Assembly: GCA_002410715.1 (NCBI GenBank)
Contig: DHOG01000166.1
Coordinates: 21,347-30,413 of the forward strand
Length of the DNA stretch: 9,067 bases
Direction: 5' to 3'
DNA from: Ruminococcaceae bacterium UBA5396
Lineage (GTDB): Bacteria; Bacillota; Clostridia; Oscillospirales; Acutalibacteraceae
In this document: positions 1-6,103 of the stretch, in pieces
How the letters are laid out: each line of letters begins with the position of its first letter
Numbering within the stretch: the stretch's first letter is position 1
Translations under genes and position numbers: made by a program
The notes under the pieces: model-generated
The model's database searches: none
Told to the model about the DNA's origin: nothing
The model's input: only the letters and a program-made list of their open reading frames with translations

Positions 1-49
1 GGACATTCTCAACTATGACGATGTGGATGATCCCGAAGCGTTTGCGTAA
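1..49 (+). CDS. 3' end of a probable VirD4-like coupling protein gene (partial)
   Basis: Only the last 15 codons and the TAA stop (47-49) are in the window; the reading frame starts at base 2 and gives an acidic tail, DILNYDDVDDPEAFA. The fragment is too short to identify by itself. The call rests on context: in Tn1549/CTn-type ICEs the VirD4-like type IV coupling protein gene lies just upstream of the Maff2 and VirB6-like genes, both of which are found at the far end of this window. A coupling protein is a membrane ATPase that delivers the relaxase-DNA complex to the conjugation channel. It could equally be another transfer gene. The stop codon is followed within ten bases by the first palindrome. 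Confidence 0.45.
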   Translation, partial: DILNYDDVDDPEAFA

Positions 50-84
50 AAAGAGCAACATCGGGCCAACTTGGCCCGATGTTG
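48..84 (-). terminator. Intrinsic terminator of the reverse-strand operon, formed by palindrome 1
   Basis: Read on the reverse strand, the 29-bp palindrome (84-56) forms a long GC-rich hairpin and is followed by CTC and five T residues (52-48). This is the layout of a Rho-independent terminator and it lies about 50 bases beyond the stop of the 398-residue protein gene. Read forward, no T-run follows, so efficient forward termination is less likely. Confidence 0.6.
58..82. repeat. 25-bp palindrome, copy 1
   Basis: Half-site ACATCGGGCCAA, central C at position 70, then the exact reverse complement. Pairing extends outward by A-T and C-G to 56-84, a 29-bp perfect palindrome. It lies between the end of the putative coupling protein gene and the end of the convergent cargo operon, so it marks the left edge of the cargo. 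Three more copies occur in the window. Confidence 0.95.
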
Positions 85-131
85 AACGGATTCATATAAG
101 CGTGAGTTTGAGGTTATGCCGATGTATGCGC

Positions 132-1328
132 TTATAACGAGTTCCACTCCTGCGATAGAGGAAAGCGAAACTCTTTATCAAAAATAGAGATAGCAGCTTC
201 TATGACATCAACTATCTCACCGAAATCACGGTCTTGACCTTTGATTTTCTCATTCCTTAAACCAGTAGTTAATTGTAACGCTGTTCCCAATAATGCAAGA
301 TGAGAGTCTCGCGTTTCTTCATATGTTGATTTCGTTGCCAATTCACACTGAATTTTAAGGCAGTATAAATAATGGCGATGTGAATGACCTTCTTTGTAGC
401 CAGTAGATGATGGCATTGCGCCCTCAAACAAAAACCGACTAAAGTCGTTTGCCATAATCGCTGGTGGCTCCATTCTCGAAAGTAGGTTCGCGCGCTTAGC
501 AACATCAAGATAGGTAACTTTATATTCCGAAAAGGCTTGTGGGCAATAGTACCATGTCGATCGTCTACTAGGTTCATTATCGGTATTGGTTACGAAATGT
601 TCAGGCTGAAACCAACGAACATTTAGGAAATTCCCTGCAGCAATAGCGTCACATTTTGCTAAAGCAAGGCAAAGCATCTGATGGCTAGCATAACCTACTA
701 TAACACTCTTTCCTTGCCGCTTAATTCCAGCGACAAGGGCAAGTAGATTTGTAACCCAAAGCGGCTTGTCGACGAGGTAGTAACTTTCGGGGTGTTCGCA
801 CACAATATAAACCCCGTCGACATCCCACTGATTTGCGAGCTGTACTATTTTCTCTATTTGATTCTGATCATATAGAACATCTTTTGCCAAGGCGATCGTA
901 TGAATTAAATGCTTTCCTTTCGCAATCTGCTTTGCACGTGTGAAAATGGAAGCTTGCATCTTGCCCCATAGGTCATCAATTTTCCCGGCTATATTAGACG
1001 GCAAAATAAAAGCATCCGATTGAATTTGCTCGTTAATCCGATTAAGCGATTCCAGAACATCATCACATTCGCCAAGTTCAATATTCGTAAGATTAACTTT
1101 TGGCCAATATGAATACTTTTGAAGGTTTTTATGATATTTTCGCGGGCTGTACATCTGCGGGTCAAGCAACACTTTTCCATTAGATTTTCTTAACGATTGT
1201 GAAAACGATGGCAGTTTATCTTCGGGCATATTCAGTGGGCTCAAAATTACTGTGGCACCTTTCCATAGTGCAGAAAGATCAGTGCAAATGCTCTTCATTC
1301 CATGCCCCATTTGAATATAGAATTTCAT
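132..1328 (-). CDS. Uncharacterised 398-residue protein, third gene of the nuclease-kinase operon
   Basis: I do not recognise a named family. The start ATG (1328-1326) follows a GGGAGG ribosome site, and the gene begins 12 bases after the kinase stop, so the two are very likely co-transcribed. No signal peptide or membrane segment is visible, so a cytoplasmic protein is expected. The first 240 residues alternate hydrophobic strands and helices (residues 24-31, 52-57, 141-147, 171-178, 208-213, 227-232), which suggests a TIM-barrel-like or other alpha/beta core. Conspicuous polar clusters are DPQMYSPR (56-63), CEHPESYY (177-184), GYASHQML (212-219) and EGHSHRHYLYCL (313-324); these are candidate active-site regions. 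A distant relation to the tRNA-guanine transglycosylase/DpdA barrel is conceivable but is only an impression. Given its partners it may be the effector, the sensor or the kinase substrate of a defence system. Confidence 0.85.
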   Translation of the reverse strand: MKFYIQMGHGMKSICTDLSALWKGATVILSPLNMPEDKLPSFSQSLRKSNGKVLLDPQMYSPRKYHKNLQKYSYWPKVNLTNIELGECDDVLESLNRINEQIQSDAFILPSNIAGKIDDLWGKMQASIFTRAKQIAKGKHLIHTIALAKDVLYDQNQIEKIVQLANQWDVDGVYIVCEHPESYYLVDKPLWVTNLLALVAGIKRQGKSVIVGYASHQMLCLALAKCDAIAAGNFLNVRWFQPEHFVTNTDNEPSRRSTWYYCPQAFSEYKVTYLDVAKRANLLSRMEPPAIMANDFSRFLFEGAMPSSTGYKEGHSHRHYLYCLKIQCELATKSTYEETRDSHLALLGTALQLTTGLRNEKIKGQDRDFGEIVDVIEAAISIFDKEFRFPLSQEWNSL

Positions 1329-1340
1329 TGTTGTGCCTCC

Positions 1341-2174
1341 CTAGTATTGGAATGTAGATTTTGCGCCACTTAGCCAGTTCAATGCCTGCTCTGCATTATT
1401 AGGTCTTCTCGATGGATACTTACCCATCAGTGAACTTAATAAGCCCATAAATTGTTGTTGGGTATCGCCAACAATCTGGAAAGTTGCAGGTGAAACGGTT
1501 TCTGTTCTTTGAAGGATCTCCAAATGGCTCGTTGCGCCATCGCTAAATGGATTTCGCCCGGTGACACACTCATAGGTAACCACCCCAATAGAAAACAAGT
1601 CTGCTCGTGAATCAATATCACTCTTTAAGTTGTTGAACTGTTCAGGTGCCGCATATCCGGGCGTATGCGGGCCAACCATAGCCTCAGTTTTCGTAAGCGA
1701 TGGAGCGCCAAGTATTCTAGCAATTCCAAAATCCAAGAAGAATACTTTACCCTGCGATGAGACAATGATATTCTCTGGCTTTATATCGCGGTGAACGATA
1801 TTGCGGAGTTCAAGTCTCTGGACAAATAACAACCCCTGCTCTAAAAACCCAACTGCTTCTCTTAAGGTAAAGCGATCATCTCTCTCAATACGCTTGCGGA
1901 GCTCTTCTCCATCAACTTTTTGCTCAATAACAAACAGGGTGTCCGCCCCTTCATAGATGACTTGACCTACTTCGTAAATCGTTGGAACACAATCAAGAGA
2001 TACGCTTTCACTTATGCTGATTTCGCGTTGAGAGCGAGCATCTGCCTTGAAGAATAATTTAACTACAATGTTCCCGTATTGCTGATGTGTAGCACTGAAT
2101 ACCGCTTTTTGTCCACCCCGAGCAAGTGGTGTCAGGTTTCCAAGAACTGCTTTTAGCGTTTCAAAATCCTGCAT
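1341..2174 (-). CDS. Hanks-type serine/threonine protein kinase
   Basis: This is a stand-alone kinase domain of 277 residues that should transfer phosphate from ATP to Ser/Thr of a partner protein. Motifs appear in the usual order: a degenerate glycine loop RGGQKAVF (19-26), the ATP-binding lysine in VVKL (K39), a helix-C glutamate (probably E51), the catalytic loop HRDIKPEN (128-135, D130 and N135), DFG (148-150), the APE motif in GYAAPEQ (173-179), RADLFSIG (190-197) and a terminal arginine near 256-257. All catalytic residues are present, so it is predicted active. No transmembrane helix or PASTA repeats follow, unlike the housekeeping PknB type. Its ATG directly follows the nuclease stop TAG with no gap, and the ribosome site AAAGGAG lies inside the end of the nuclease gene, which indicates translational coupling. 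Kinases embedded in small nuclease operons occur in several phage-defence systems; the target here is unknown. Confidence 0.95.
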   Translation of the reverse strand: MQDFETLKAVLGNLTPLARGGQKAVFSATHQQYGNIVVKLFFKADARSQREISISESVSLDCVPTIYEVGQVIYEGADTLFVIEQKVDGEELRKRIERDDRFTLREAVGFLEQGLLFVQRLELRNIVHRDIKPENIIVSSQGKVFFLDFGIARILGAPSLTKTEAMVGPHTPGYAAPEQFNNLKSDIDSRADLFSIGVVTYECVTGRNPFSDGATSHLEILQRTETVSPATFQIVGDTQQQFMGLLSSLMGKYPSRRPNNAEQALNWLSGAKSTFQY

Positions 2175-2909
2175 CTAATTTTCTCCTTTGTGCACTATTG
2201 CCTTTCCAATCCATTCGTTAAATTGATAGGAAAGGTAACTTGACGGAAGCGCATATTGCTTGGCTTCAACAAATTTTTTAAATCGAGGGCCGTTGCAGTA
2301 TAACCCGACACCATATTTAGAAAACGCGCGCACTGTTTCGTTGTTAGGGCTTGAGGAGTTAGTTAGTGCATATGAGTGCGAGGCAAACCAAGTATTGTGA
2401 AAGGATTGCTCGATAACCTTGCTGATGTCATTTAACTTTGCTTCAACAGCAATTAATTTTGTAATGCTAAATACATCTCGCAATTCGCGTACTCTCCAAC
2501 CGCCGGAACGATATGATATTAGCTTTGCATCCATGAGCTTTTCAAGTGAGATTATTGTTTGTTTCTCCGGAAAGCCTAGCTTCGTAATTATTTTTGAGCC
2601 GCTTAAATTCCCCGCATAGCAAAGATGCGAAAGTAGCTTTAAATCATATGTATCCAATTTTTCACGTTCATCAGACCAATTGTGGAGAATCGATGGAAGA
2701 TACGATGCCAAAACGACATCCGGGAACCCCGATTCTACCCGAGGTTCGATAAATACAGCTAACTTTGTTTTTATGTTATTATGTAAAAAATGGTTGCAGT
2801 AATAATCGATAAACTGTTTGACAAGTGTAAATTCATCCCCAACAGTCGCGTTGCGCGTATAAAGCCCAATATCGGGCCGGCTACTATCAAGAATCATAAC
2901 TTGGCTCAT
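2175..2909 (-). CDS. Probable PD-(D/E)XK-family nuclease with an inserted winged-helix-like region
   Basis: First gene of the reverse operon, 244 residues, ATG at 2909-2907 behind a GGGAG ribosome site. A restriction-endonuclease-like fold is suggested by E59-SGFPD64-VV, then the strand-borne E156-A-K158 in LIAVEAKL, then a helix and aromatic stretch (residues 163-183, EQSFHNTWFASHSY) like the region that follows ExK in many such nucleases. The stretch between D64 and E156 is unusually long, and residues 85-148 look like a winged helix: helices at 88-97, 103-112 and 116-129, then a strand turn around YRSGGWRV. The protein could therefore recognise specific DNA or RNA and cut it. The 0-bp junction with the kinase gene suggests equal amounts and regulation by phosphorylation. 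The exact family is not recognised; a non-cleaving DNA-binding role is possible. Confidence 0.8.
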   Translation of the reverse strand: MSQVMILDSSRPDIGLYTRNATVGDEFTLVKQFIDYYCNHFLHNNIKTKLAVFIEPRVESGFPDVVLASYLPSILHNWSDEREKLDTYDLKLLSHLCYAGNLSGSKIITKLGFPEKQTIISLEKLMDAKLISYRSGGWRVRELRDVFSITKLIAVEAKLNDISKVIEQSFHNTWFASHSYALTNSSSPNNETVRAFSKYGVGLYCNGPRFKKFVEAKQYALPSSYLSYQFNEWIGKAIVHKGEN

Positions 2910-2924
2910 AAAATAAATCTCCCA

Positions 2925-3035
2925 TTATCTTCCATCAGGGGATTCCTTGACGGTTTTCATTCTGCGCCAGCGGGCTTCGCCATGTATTTCGGTATGAGCT
3001 ATATCCTTCTCAATTTTGTAGCACCCTTTACCCAC
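2925..3035 (-). other. Possible 36-codon frame upstream of the nuclease gene
   Basis: A reverse-strand frame opens with GTG at 3035-3033 and ends at TAA 2927-2925, 15 bases before the nuclease ATG. Its product is basic and hydrophilic, starting VGKGCYKIEKD and ending MKTVKESPDGR. AAAAGG abuts the GTG, which is too close for a good ribosome site. It may be a leader peptide of the operon, the tail of a decayed gene (the frame stays open upstream as far as a TGA near 3073), or chance. Confidence 0.2.
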
Positions 3036-3291
3036 CCTTTTACATAGATGGATTGGATCCGAGATTCCGAAATATCACAAAAAGGAGAGGCCGTTTGTAC
3101 TACAACTTAATCAGGCTTCATCCGCTACATCTCATCTGCTTATAGATGCAATTATACTACTGCTTACAGTACCCTGTCGAGTGCTCACTATCGTGCGGGG
3201 TAAATGCAAGGGGAAGAATATTGTCCTGAAGGCGACATAAAACAACCAGAAAGGAATACCCTGCACATACCCCACAGACCTCGGCATTCCC
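3036..3291. other. Gene-poor spacer with relic-like open frames
   Basis: No convincing gene is seen here. On the forward strand one frame is free of stops from 3022 to the TAA at 3238-3240 (about 72 codons, including LLIDAIILLLTV and ending KGKNIVLKAT), but it has no ATG and no ribosome site at its beginning. A reverse-strand frame covers 3323-3132 but reads through palindrome 2 and looks like chance. The stretch may be debris of an older gene or insertion. It also holds the candidate promoter of the nuclease-kinase operon. Confidence 0.4.
3151..3180 (-). promoter_or_regulatory. Candidate sigma-A promoter of the nuclease-kinase operon
   Basis: On the reverse strand, TCGACA (3180-3175, five of six consensus bases) is separated by 18 bp from a perfect TATAAT (3156-3151). 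Transcription would begin near 3145, giving a leader of about 235 bases ahead of the nuclease ATG. That is long enough to contain the small 36-codon frame or a regulatory structure. No better promoter is visible closer to the gene. Confidence 0.45.
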
Positions 3292-3316
3292 ACATCGGGC
3301 CAAGTTGGCCCGATGT
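3292..3316. repeat. 25-bp palindrome, copy 2
   Basis: Perfect 12-bp arms around a central G at 3304, so it is in the opposite orientation to copy 1 (which has C). The flanking bases do not pair (C on the left, T on the right). It separates the nuclease-kinase module from the FRG-domain gene. No T-run follows on either strand. Confidence 0.95.
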
Positions 3317-3323
3317 TATGCAA

Positions 3324-3354
3324 TCAGCTTGAATTATTATATAACTCAAGCTGA
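3324..3354 (-). terminator. Hairpin just downstream of the FRG gene, weak terminator candidate
   Basis: TCAGCTTGA (3324-3332) and TCAAGCTGA (3346-3354) form a 9-bp stem with a 13-base AT-rich loop, five bases beyond the FRG-gene stop. No T-run follows on the reverse strand, so termination may depend on this hairpin together with palindrome 2 immediately after it. Confidence 0.3.
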
Positions 3355-3359
3355 CCTAC

Positions 3360-4289
3360 TCAGTCTTGTGTATCAGAACTATATTTTTCCTTAATGTCAT
3401 CAGCAACGTCATCAATTTCAGGGAACAATGATGCTTTTGTGATACCTAAAATGCCAAGTTGCTTAATGATCTCTGCCTTTTTATCAATTATAATTATTTG
3501 CTTCTTGCCATCTTCGGTATATCTGAAGCTATTAAGATCGTATCTGTCTTTGGAGTCGTTGCCCAAATTGCAAAGTCCCGTTATAATAAATGCTCCTTCT
3601 TGCTTCATAATTCTTCGATTGTTCTTCAAAGAGCAAACGAATAGATTCCTCAATACATCTTGCTGCTGTATTTCACTCTTAAATGCTGGCTTTTCGGTAT
3701 GTATTTCATGGAGTAGCATAGGTATTGCTTGATTAAATTTTGCAATATCCTCCTCGTCCTTAGCGATATTATAATATCGTTTCTTGGTCTCAAAACTCAG
3801 AAGAGGAAGGCTTGATAAGATGGAAACAGCATCACTTCGGGGATATTTGACTTCATGTCGGAATACATCGAATAGTATTATTTCACCATAGCGTGTTGCA
3901 GCATTGCAACACGCAAAATAAAGAGCTACCAGCGGATTTTTTGTTATATCTAACATACGAGTCGGAAGGCCGTAATGCTGCATTTCAACTAAATAGTCTA
4001 AATGGCTACGACAGCCGTCAAAATCTCTTAGGTTATCATTGATAAGCTGCAATAGTAGAGCCTCAATTGTAGTTTCAGTTGGCATGTAGCGATCATCATT
4101 ATAAAGGCATGACAAAGCAGAATTGTTTTTTACGAGTAACCTGTGCCACTCGACTTTGCGATAGAGAAAGGAAATGTATTCGTTCATATCGCAATAACCG
4201 TCAACCGACAATTTATCTAAGAATGTTATCTCAAATGCTTTTTTAATAAAAGGATGCTTATAGATGTTTTCAAAAAAGAAGAAGAACAT
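3360..4289 (-). CDS. FRG-domain protein
   Basis: The 309-residue product carries the core of the FRG domain (Pfam PF08867): QHYGLPTR (104-111) followed by MLDITKNPLVALYFAC (112-127), then RIMKQEGAFII (226-236) and LGITKASLFPEIDDVA (279-294), which match the later blocks of the family. The name-giving F/Y-R-G near the N-terminus appears here only as YRK (43-45), so the glycine is absent or the N-terminal part has diverged. The domain's biochemical activity is not settled; such proteins are common in bacterial accessory regions and near defence genes. The ATG at 4289-4287 follows AGAAGGG at an acceptable distance, and a good promoter lies just upstream. The N-terminus is a run of phenylalanines from a GAA/AAG-rich tract, a place prone to frameshift. 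The gene stands alone on the reverse strand between palindromes 2 and 3. No signal peptide or clear membrane helix is seen. Confidence 0.88.
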   Translation of the reverse strand: MFFFFFENIYKHPFIKKAFEITFLDKLSVDGYCDMNEYISFLYRKVEWHRLLVKNNSALSCLYNDDRYMPTETTIEALLLQLINDNLRDFDGCRSHLDYLVEMQHYGLPTRMLDITKNPLVALYFACCNAATRYGEIILFDVFRHEVKYPRSDAVSILSSLPLLSFETKKRYYNIAKDEEDIAKFNQAIPMLLHEIHTEKPAFKSEIQQQDVLRNLFVCSLKNNRRIMKQEGAFIITGLCNLGNDSKDRYDLNSFRYTEDGKKQIIIIDKKAEIIKQLGILGITKASLFPEIDDVADDIKEKYSSDTQD

Positions 4290-4330
4290 TTGAATTACCC
4301 TTCTTTATACATTCATTGAATAATAATTTG

Positions 4331-4359
4331 ATTATATACCAAGATTCAACCCTGAACAA
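4331..4359 (-). promoter_or_regulatory. Candidate sigma-A promoter of the FRG gene
   Basis: Reverse strand: TTGTTC (4359-4354), 17-bp spacer, perfect TATAAT (4336-4331). The start point would be near 4325, about 35 bases before the FRG ATG. The region is AT-rich. It lies just upstream of the forward leader frame that begins at 4379, so transcription diverges from this gap if a forward start exists; none was recognised. Confidence 0.5.
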
Positions 4360-4378
4360 CAAAATAAGGAGATCTATT

Positions 4379-4501
4379 ATGCCCCGATCCCCTCCCGTAA
4401 ATCGAATCCCACCACATCGGGCCAACTTGGCCCGAAATCTCCCCGCCGCCATCATGGCGGCTTTTTTATTGGAAACTATCGGAAAGGAGGTAGATAGATG
4501 A
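4379..4501 (+). CDS. Putative 40-codon leader frame spanning palindrome 3 and a terminator
   Basis: The ATG at 4379 lies eight bases after AAGGAG (4366-4371... region), a strong ribosome site. The frame starts MPRSPPVNRIPPH, reads through palindrome 3 as HRANLAR, through the terminator hairpin as PAAIMAAF, and stops at TGA 4499-4501. That stop overlaps the ATG of the first surface gene as ATGA, the classic layout for translational coupling. The peptide is proline- and arginine-rich at its start and has no recognisable function. An in-frame TTG at 4316 offers a longer form but has no ribosome site. I infer a leader peptide whose translation keeps the terminator hairpin open. It could instead be a remnant of a backbone gene. 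Confidence 0.45.
   Translation: MPRSPPVNRIPPHRANLARNLPAAIMAAFLLETIGKEVDR
4414..4438. repeat. 25-bp palindrome, copy 3 (degenerate right arm)
   Basis: The left arm ACATCGGGCCAA and the central C at 4426 match copy 1. The right arm reads TTGGCCCGAAAT and so differs at 4436 and 4437, which leaves 10 of 12 pairs. It separates the FRG gene from the forward surface-protein module and lies inside the putative leader frame, seven bases before the terminator stem. Confidence 0.9.
4445..4467 (+). terminator. Rho-independent terminator ahead of the surface-protein operon
   Basis: GCCGCC (4445-4450), loop ATCAT, GGCGGC (4456-4461), then six T residues (4462-4467). This is a textbook intrinsic terminator on the forward strand. 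It sits only 30 bases before the ATG of the first surface gene, with too little room for a promoter in between. Transcripts of the surface operon must therefore pass it, which points to attenuation rather than simple termination. Confidence 0.8.
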
Positions 4502-4884
4502 AGCTGAGAATTGCAGCCATGGCTTTGGCTTTGCTCGTATCGTTCGCCGCCCTGCCCGCATATGCGGCAGATGCGGGGAATGTATCCCTGGAGATCGGCG
4601 CATCCGATCTGTTCGCATCCGTGCCGCTTTGCACCTATTGGTACACGCAGGATAACAGGCAGGGCAGCACGCCGAACATGGCCATCTTCAACCATGGCTT
4701 TTCACCCATCACCGTAACCAGTGCAAGGCTCCCGAGCAGTACAGCGGTTATCGCAGGCATTCCCTGTGATATCATGCCATCCCTGCACCAGGATTTTGCG
4801 CTCACCGAAAACCCGGCCAGCCTGTCCATACAGAAGAGGGCAGTCAAGCAGACGGTCATTTTCACCATTTCAAACGGAGGTTAA
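4498..4884 (+). CDS. Small secreted surface protein (128 residues)
   Basis: The product has a clear Sec signal peptide: basic start MKLR, hydrophobic stretch 5-19, and signal peptidase I site after AYA (21-23). The mature part, about 105 residues, looks like a single beta-sandwich domain. Residues 61-77 (MAIFNHGFSPITVTSARL) resemble the strand-turn-strand NxxxxPI(T/S)L region in the two larger secreted proteins downstream, so it may be a short member of the same domain group. Two cysteines (C45, C90) could form a disulfide. No sortase motif or membrane anchor is seen. The ATG follows a strong AAAGGAGG site and overlaps the leader stop. The next gene starts six bases after this stop. The family is not recognised; an extracellular structural or adhesive role is inferred. 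Confidence 0.85.
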   Translation: MKLRIAAMALALLVSFAALPAYAADAGNVSLEIGASDLFASVPLCTYWYTQDNRQGSTPNMAIFNHGFSPITVTSARLPSSTAVIAGIPCDIMPSLHQDFALTENPASLSIQKRAVKQTVIFTISNGG

Positions 4885-4890
4885 GCAAGT

Positions 4891-5463
4891 ATGCACGAAG
4901 AATTCAACTCCAATCTCAGGAAGCATCCCACAAAGGGCAACAGGTGGCGGGATATCTGTATGATCATCCTTGCTATCCTGCTTCTCATTTCCCTTTCCCT
5001 GCTTATCGTGAACAAGTACATCATCGTAAACTGCAGCGCAATAGAGCCGCAGTATATCATCCCGGAAGCAAATGGCGAGGTATTTGACGGTATGCTGCCC
5101 ACGGACAACCCGGATGAGGTGTTAGCCCTCTTGCAGGAGAAGGTGGACGAAAACCAGTTTGCCTTCCGTATTAACGCTAACCCGGTTTTTTCCGGTGATT
5201 GCAAGAAGGGGAACCTGCGCATTGAAAACCCTGCTCGGAATATCTACGGTATGCAGATTGAGCTTATCTTGGACGAAACCGGGGAAATCCTGTATGCCTC
5301 GCCCCTTATCAAGCCCAACCAGTACATCGAGCATGTGGGCCTTAGCCGGAAGCTTACGGGCGGCAGCCATGCCGCCACCGTGCGCTTTGTTGCCATCCAT
5401 CCCGATACTAACGCTTACATGGGTGAGGTTGCAGCCGCAATCACCCTGGGCGTTGGCAAATAA
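4891..5463 (+). CDS. Membrane-anchored surface protein (190 residues)
   Basis: A short cytoplasmic tail rich in Lys/Arg (1-20) precedes one hydrophobic helix (about 22-41), so the protein should be held in the membrane by its N-terminus with the rest outside. The external part has a helix at 73-86 and then an Ig-like beta domain (about 90-188) containing NLRIENPARNIYGMQIEL, GEILYASPLIKP and a closing AAITLGV strand. This NP-x-x-N-x-Y / GE-x-x-Y-x-S-x-x-I-x-P pattern resembles, from memory, a group of uncharacterised Gram-positive surface proteins found beside other secreted beta-domain proteins. The GGAGG ribosome site overlaps the end of the previous gene, so the genes are coupled. It may anchor or assemble the secreted partners; that is inference. 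Confidence 0.85.
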   Translation: MHEEFNSNLRKHPTKGNRWRDICMIILAILLLISLSLLIVNKYIIVNCSAIEPQYIIPEANGEVFDGMLPTDNPDEVLALLQEKVDENQFAFRINANPVFSGDCKKGNLRIENPARNIYGMQIELILDETGEILYASPLIKPNQYIEHVGLSRKLTGGSHAATVRFVAIHPDTNAYMGEVAAAITLGVGK

Positions 5464-5483
5464 ATATGAAGGAGAAAAATTAT

Positions 5484-6086
5484 ATGAAGAAGATAAAGAA
5501 ACTGCTTTCCCTGTTCTTAGCCCTGGTCACGCTGCTGGGCCTCTCTACCACCGCCTTTGCCGCCGGGCTGATCATGCCGGATCAAAACGGAAACGTAGCA
5601 ATCGGCAAGGATGAAGTCACCATCGGCATTGAGGGCCGGGTGGAGCCCATCACCCTAGCCGCAACCTGTAACATAAGTACCTATCTTTCCATCGATCCCA
5701 ACCAGCCGGAGGACAAGCAGTTCATTTCCCCGGTCATCACCGTAACCAATGATTGCAATGCACCCATCACCCTGTACGCCGTGGGTATGAAAGCCACGGG
5801 GGATGCGCCCAAGGTCGTGGGCCAGGATAAGTTCAGCGCGGAGGGCTGGAAACAACTATCCCGCGCACAGACCCATGCCAATATCGCCCTGGGCTTGAAG
5901 TCTGCTGATACCGGCAGCATCAACATGTGGTTTGCGGAGGAAAGCGCCCAGCAGACCGCGGCGCTTTGCCATATCCCCTTCCAAGGCCAGCAGCGGATGA
6001 AGCTGCAAGCACAGTTTGGCCGGGCTTGGGATGGCGGCGAAAGCTTTAAGTTTGGCATGACGGTTAAGATCGGTTTGCAGCAGTAG
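5484..6086 (+). CDS. Secreted beta-domain surface protein (200 residues)
   Basis: The start is placed at ATG 5484, because the ribosome site AAGGAG (5469-5474) lies between it and an in-frame ATG at 5466 that would have no site of its own. The 200-residue product begins with a signal peptide (MKKIKKLL, hydrophobic 8-20, cleavage after AFA at 24-26). Residues about 53-198 form one domain that reappears at the C-terminus of the 739-residue protein: shared landmarks are a PIT/PIS strand (94-97), W122-x-x-L125, a TGSINMWFAEE-like segment (143-153) and QFGRAWDGGESFKFGM (177-192). Clostridial secreted proteins often carry related domains; the function is unknown and presumed structural or adhesive. 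The gene starts 20 bases after the previous stop and is followed by a strong hairpin. Confidence 0.87.
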   Translation: MKKIKKLLSLFLALVTLLGLSTTAFAAGLIMPDQNGNVAIGKDEVTIGIEGRVEPITLAATCNISTYLSIDPNQPEDKQFISPVITVTNDCNAPITLYAVGMKATGDAPKVVGQDKFSAEGWKQLSRAQTHANIALGLKSADTGSINMWFAEESAQQTAALCHIPFQGQQRMKLQAQFGRAWDGGESFKFGMTVKIGLQQ

Positions 6087-6103
6087 TTTCCCGGCGCTAA
6101 GTT

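Noticed and set aside
2790..3047. Forward-strand frame of 85 codons over the start of the nuclease gene
   Set aside because: It lies mostly antisense to the well-supported nuclease gene and lacks a ribosome site.
58..3316. Palindromes 1 and 2 as terminal inverted repeats of a transposon carrying the nuclease-kinase genes
   Set aside because: Each copy is itself a full palindrome, no transposase lies between them, and no target duplication is visible outside them.
3132..3323. Reverse-strand frame of 63 codons with a hydrophobic middle
   Set aside because: It starts inside palindrome 2, has no ribosome site and overlaps the promoter candidate; most likely chance.
4270..4695. Reverse-strand frame of 141 codons over palindrome 3 and the first surface gene
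   Set aside because: It is antisense to a clear signal-peptide gene and crosses a terminator; considered as an N-terminal extension of the FRG gene by frameshift, but its sequence shows no FRG features.
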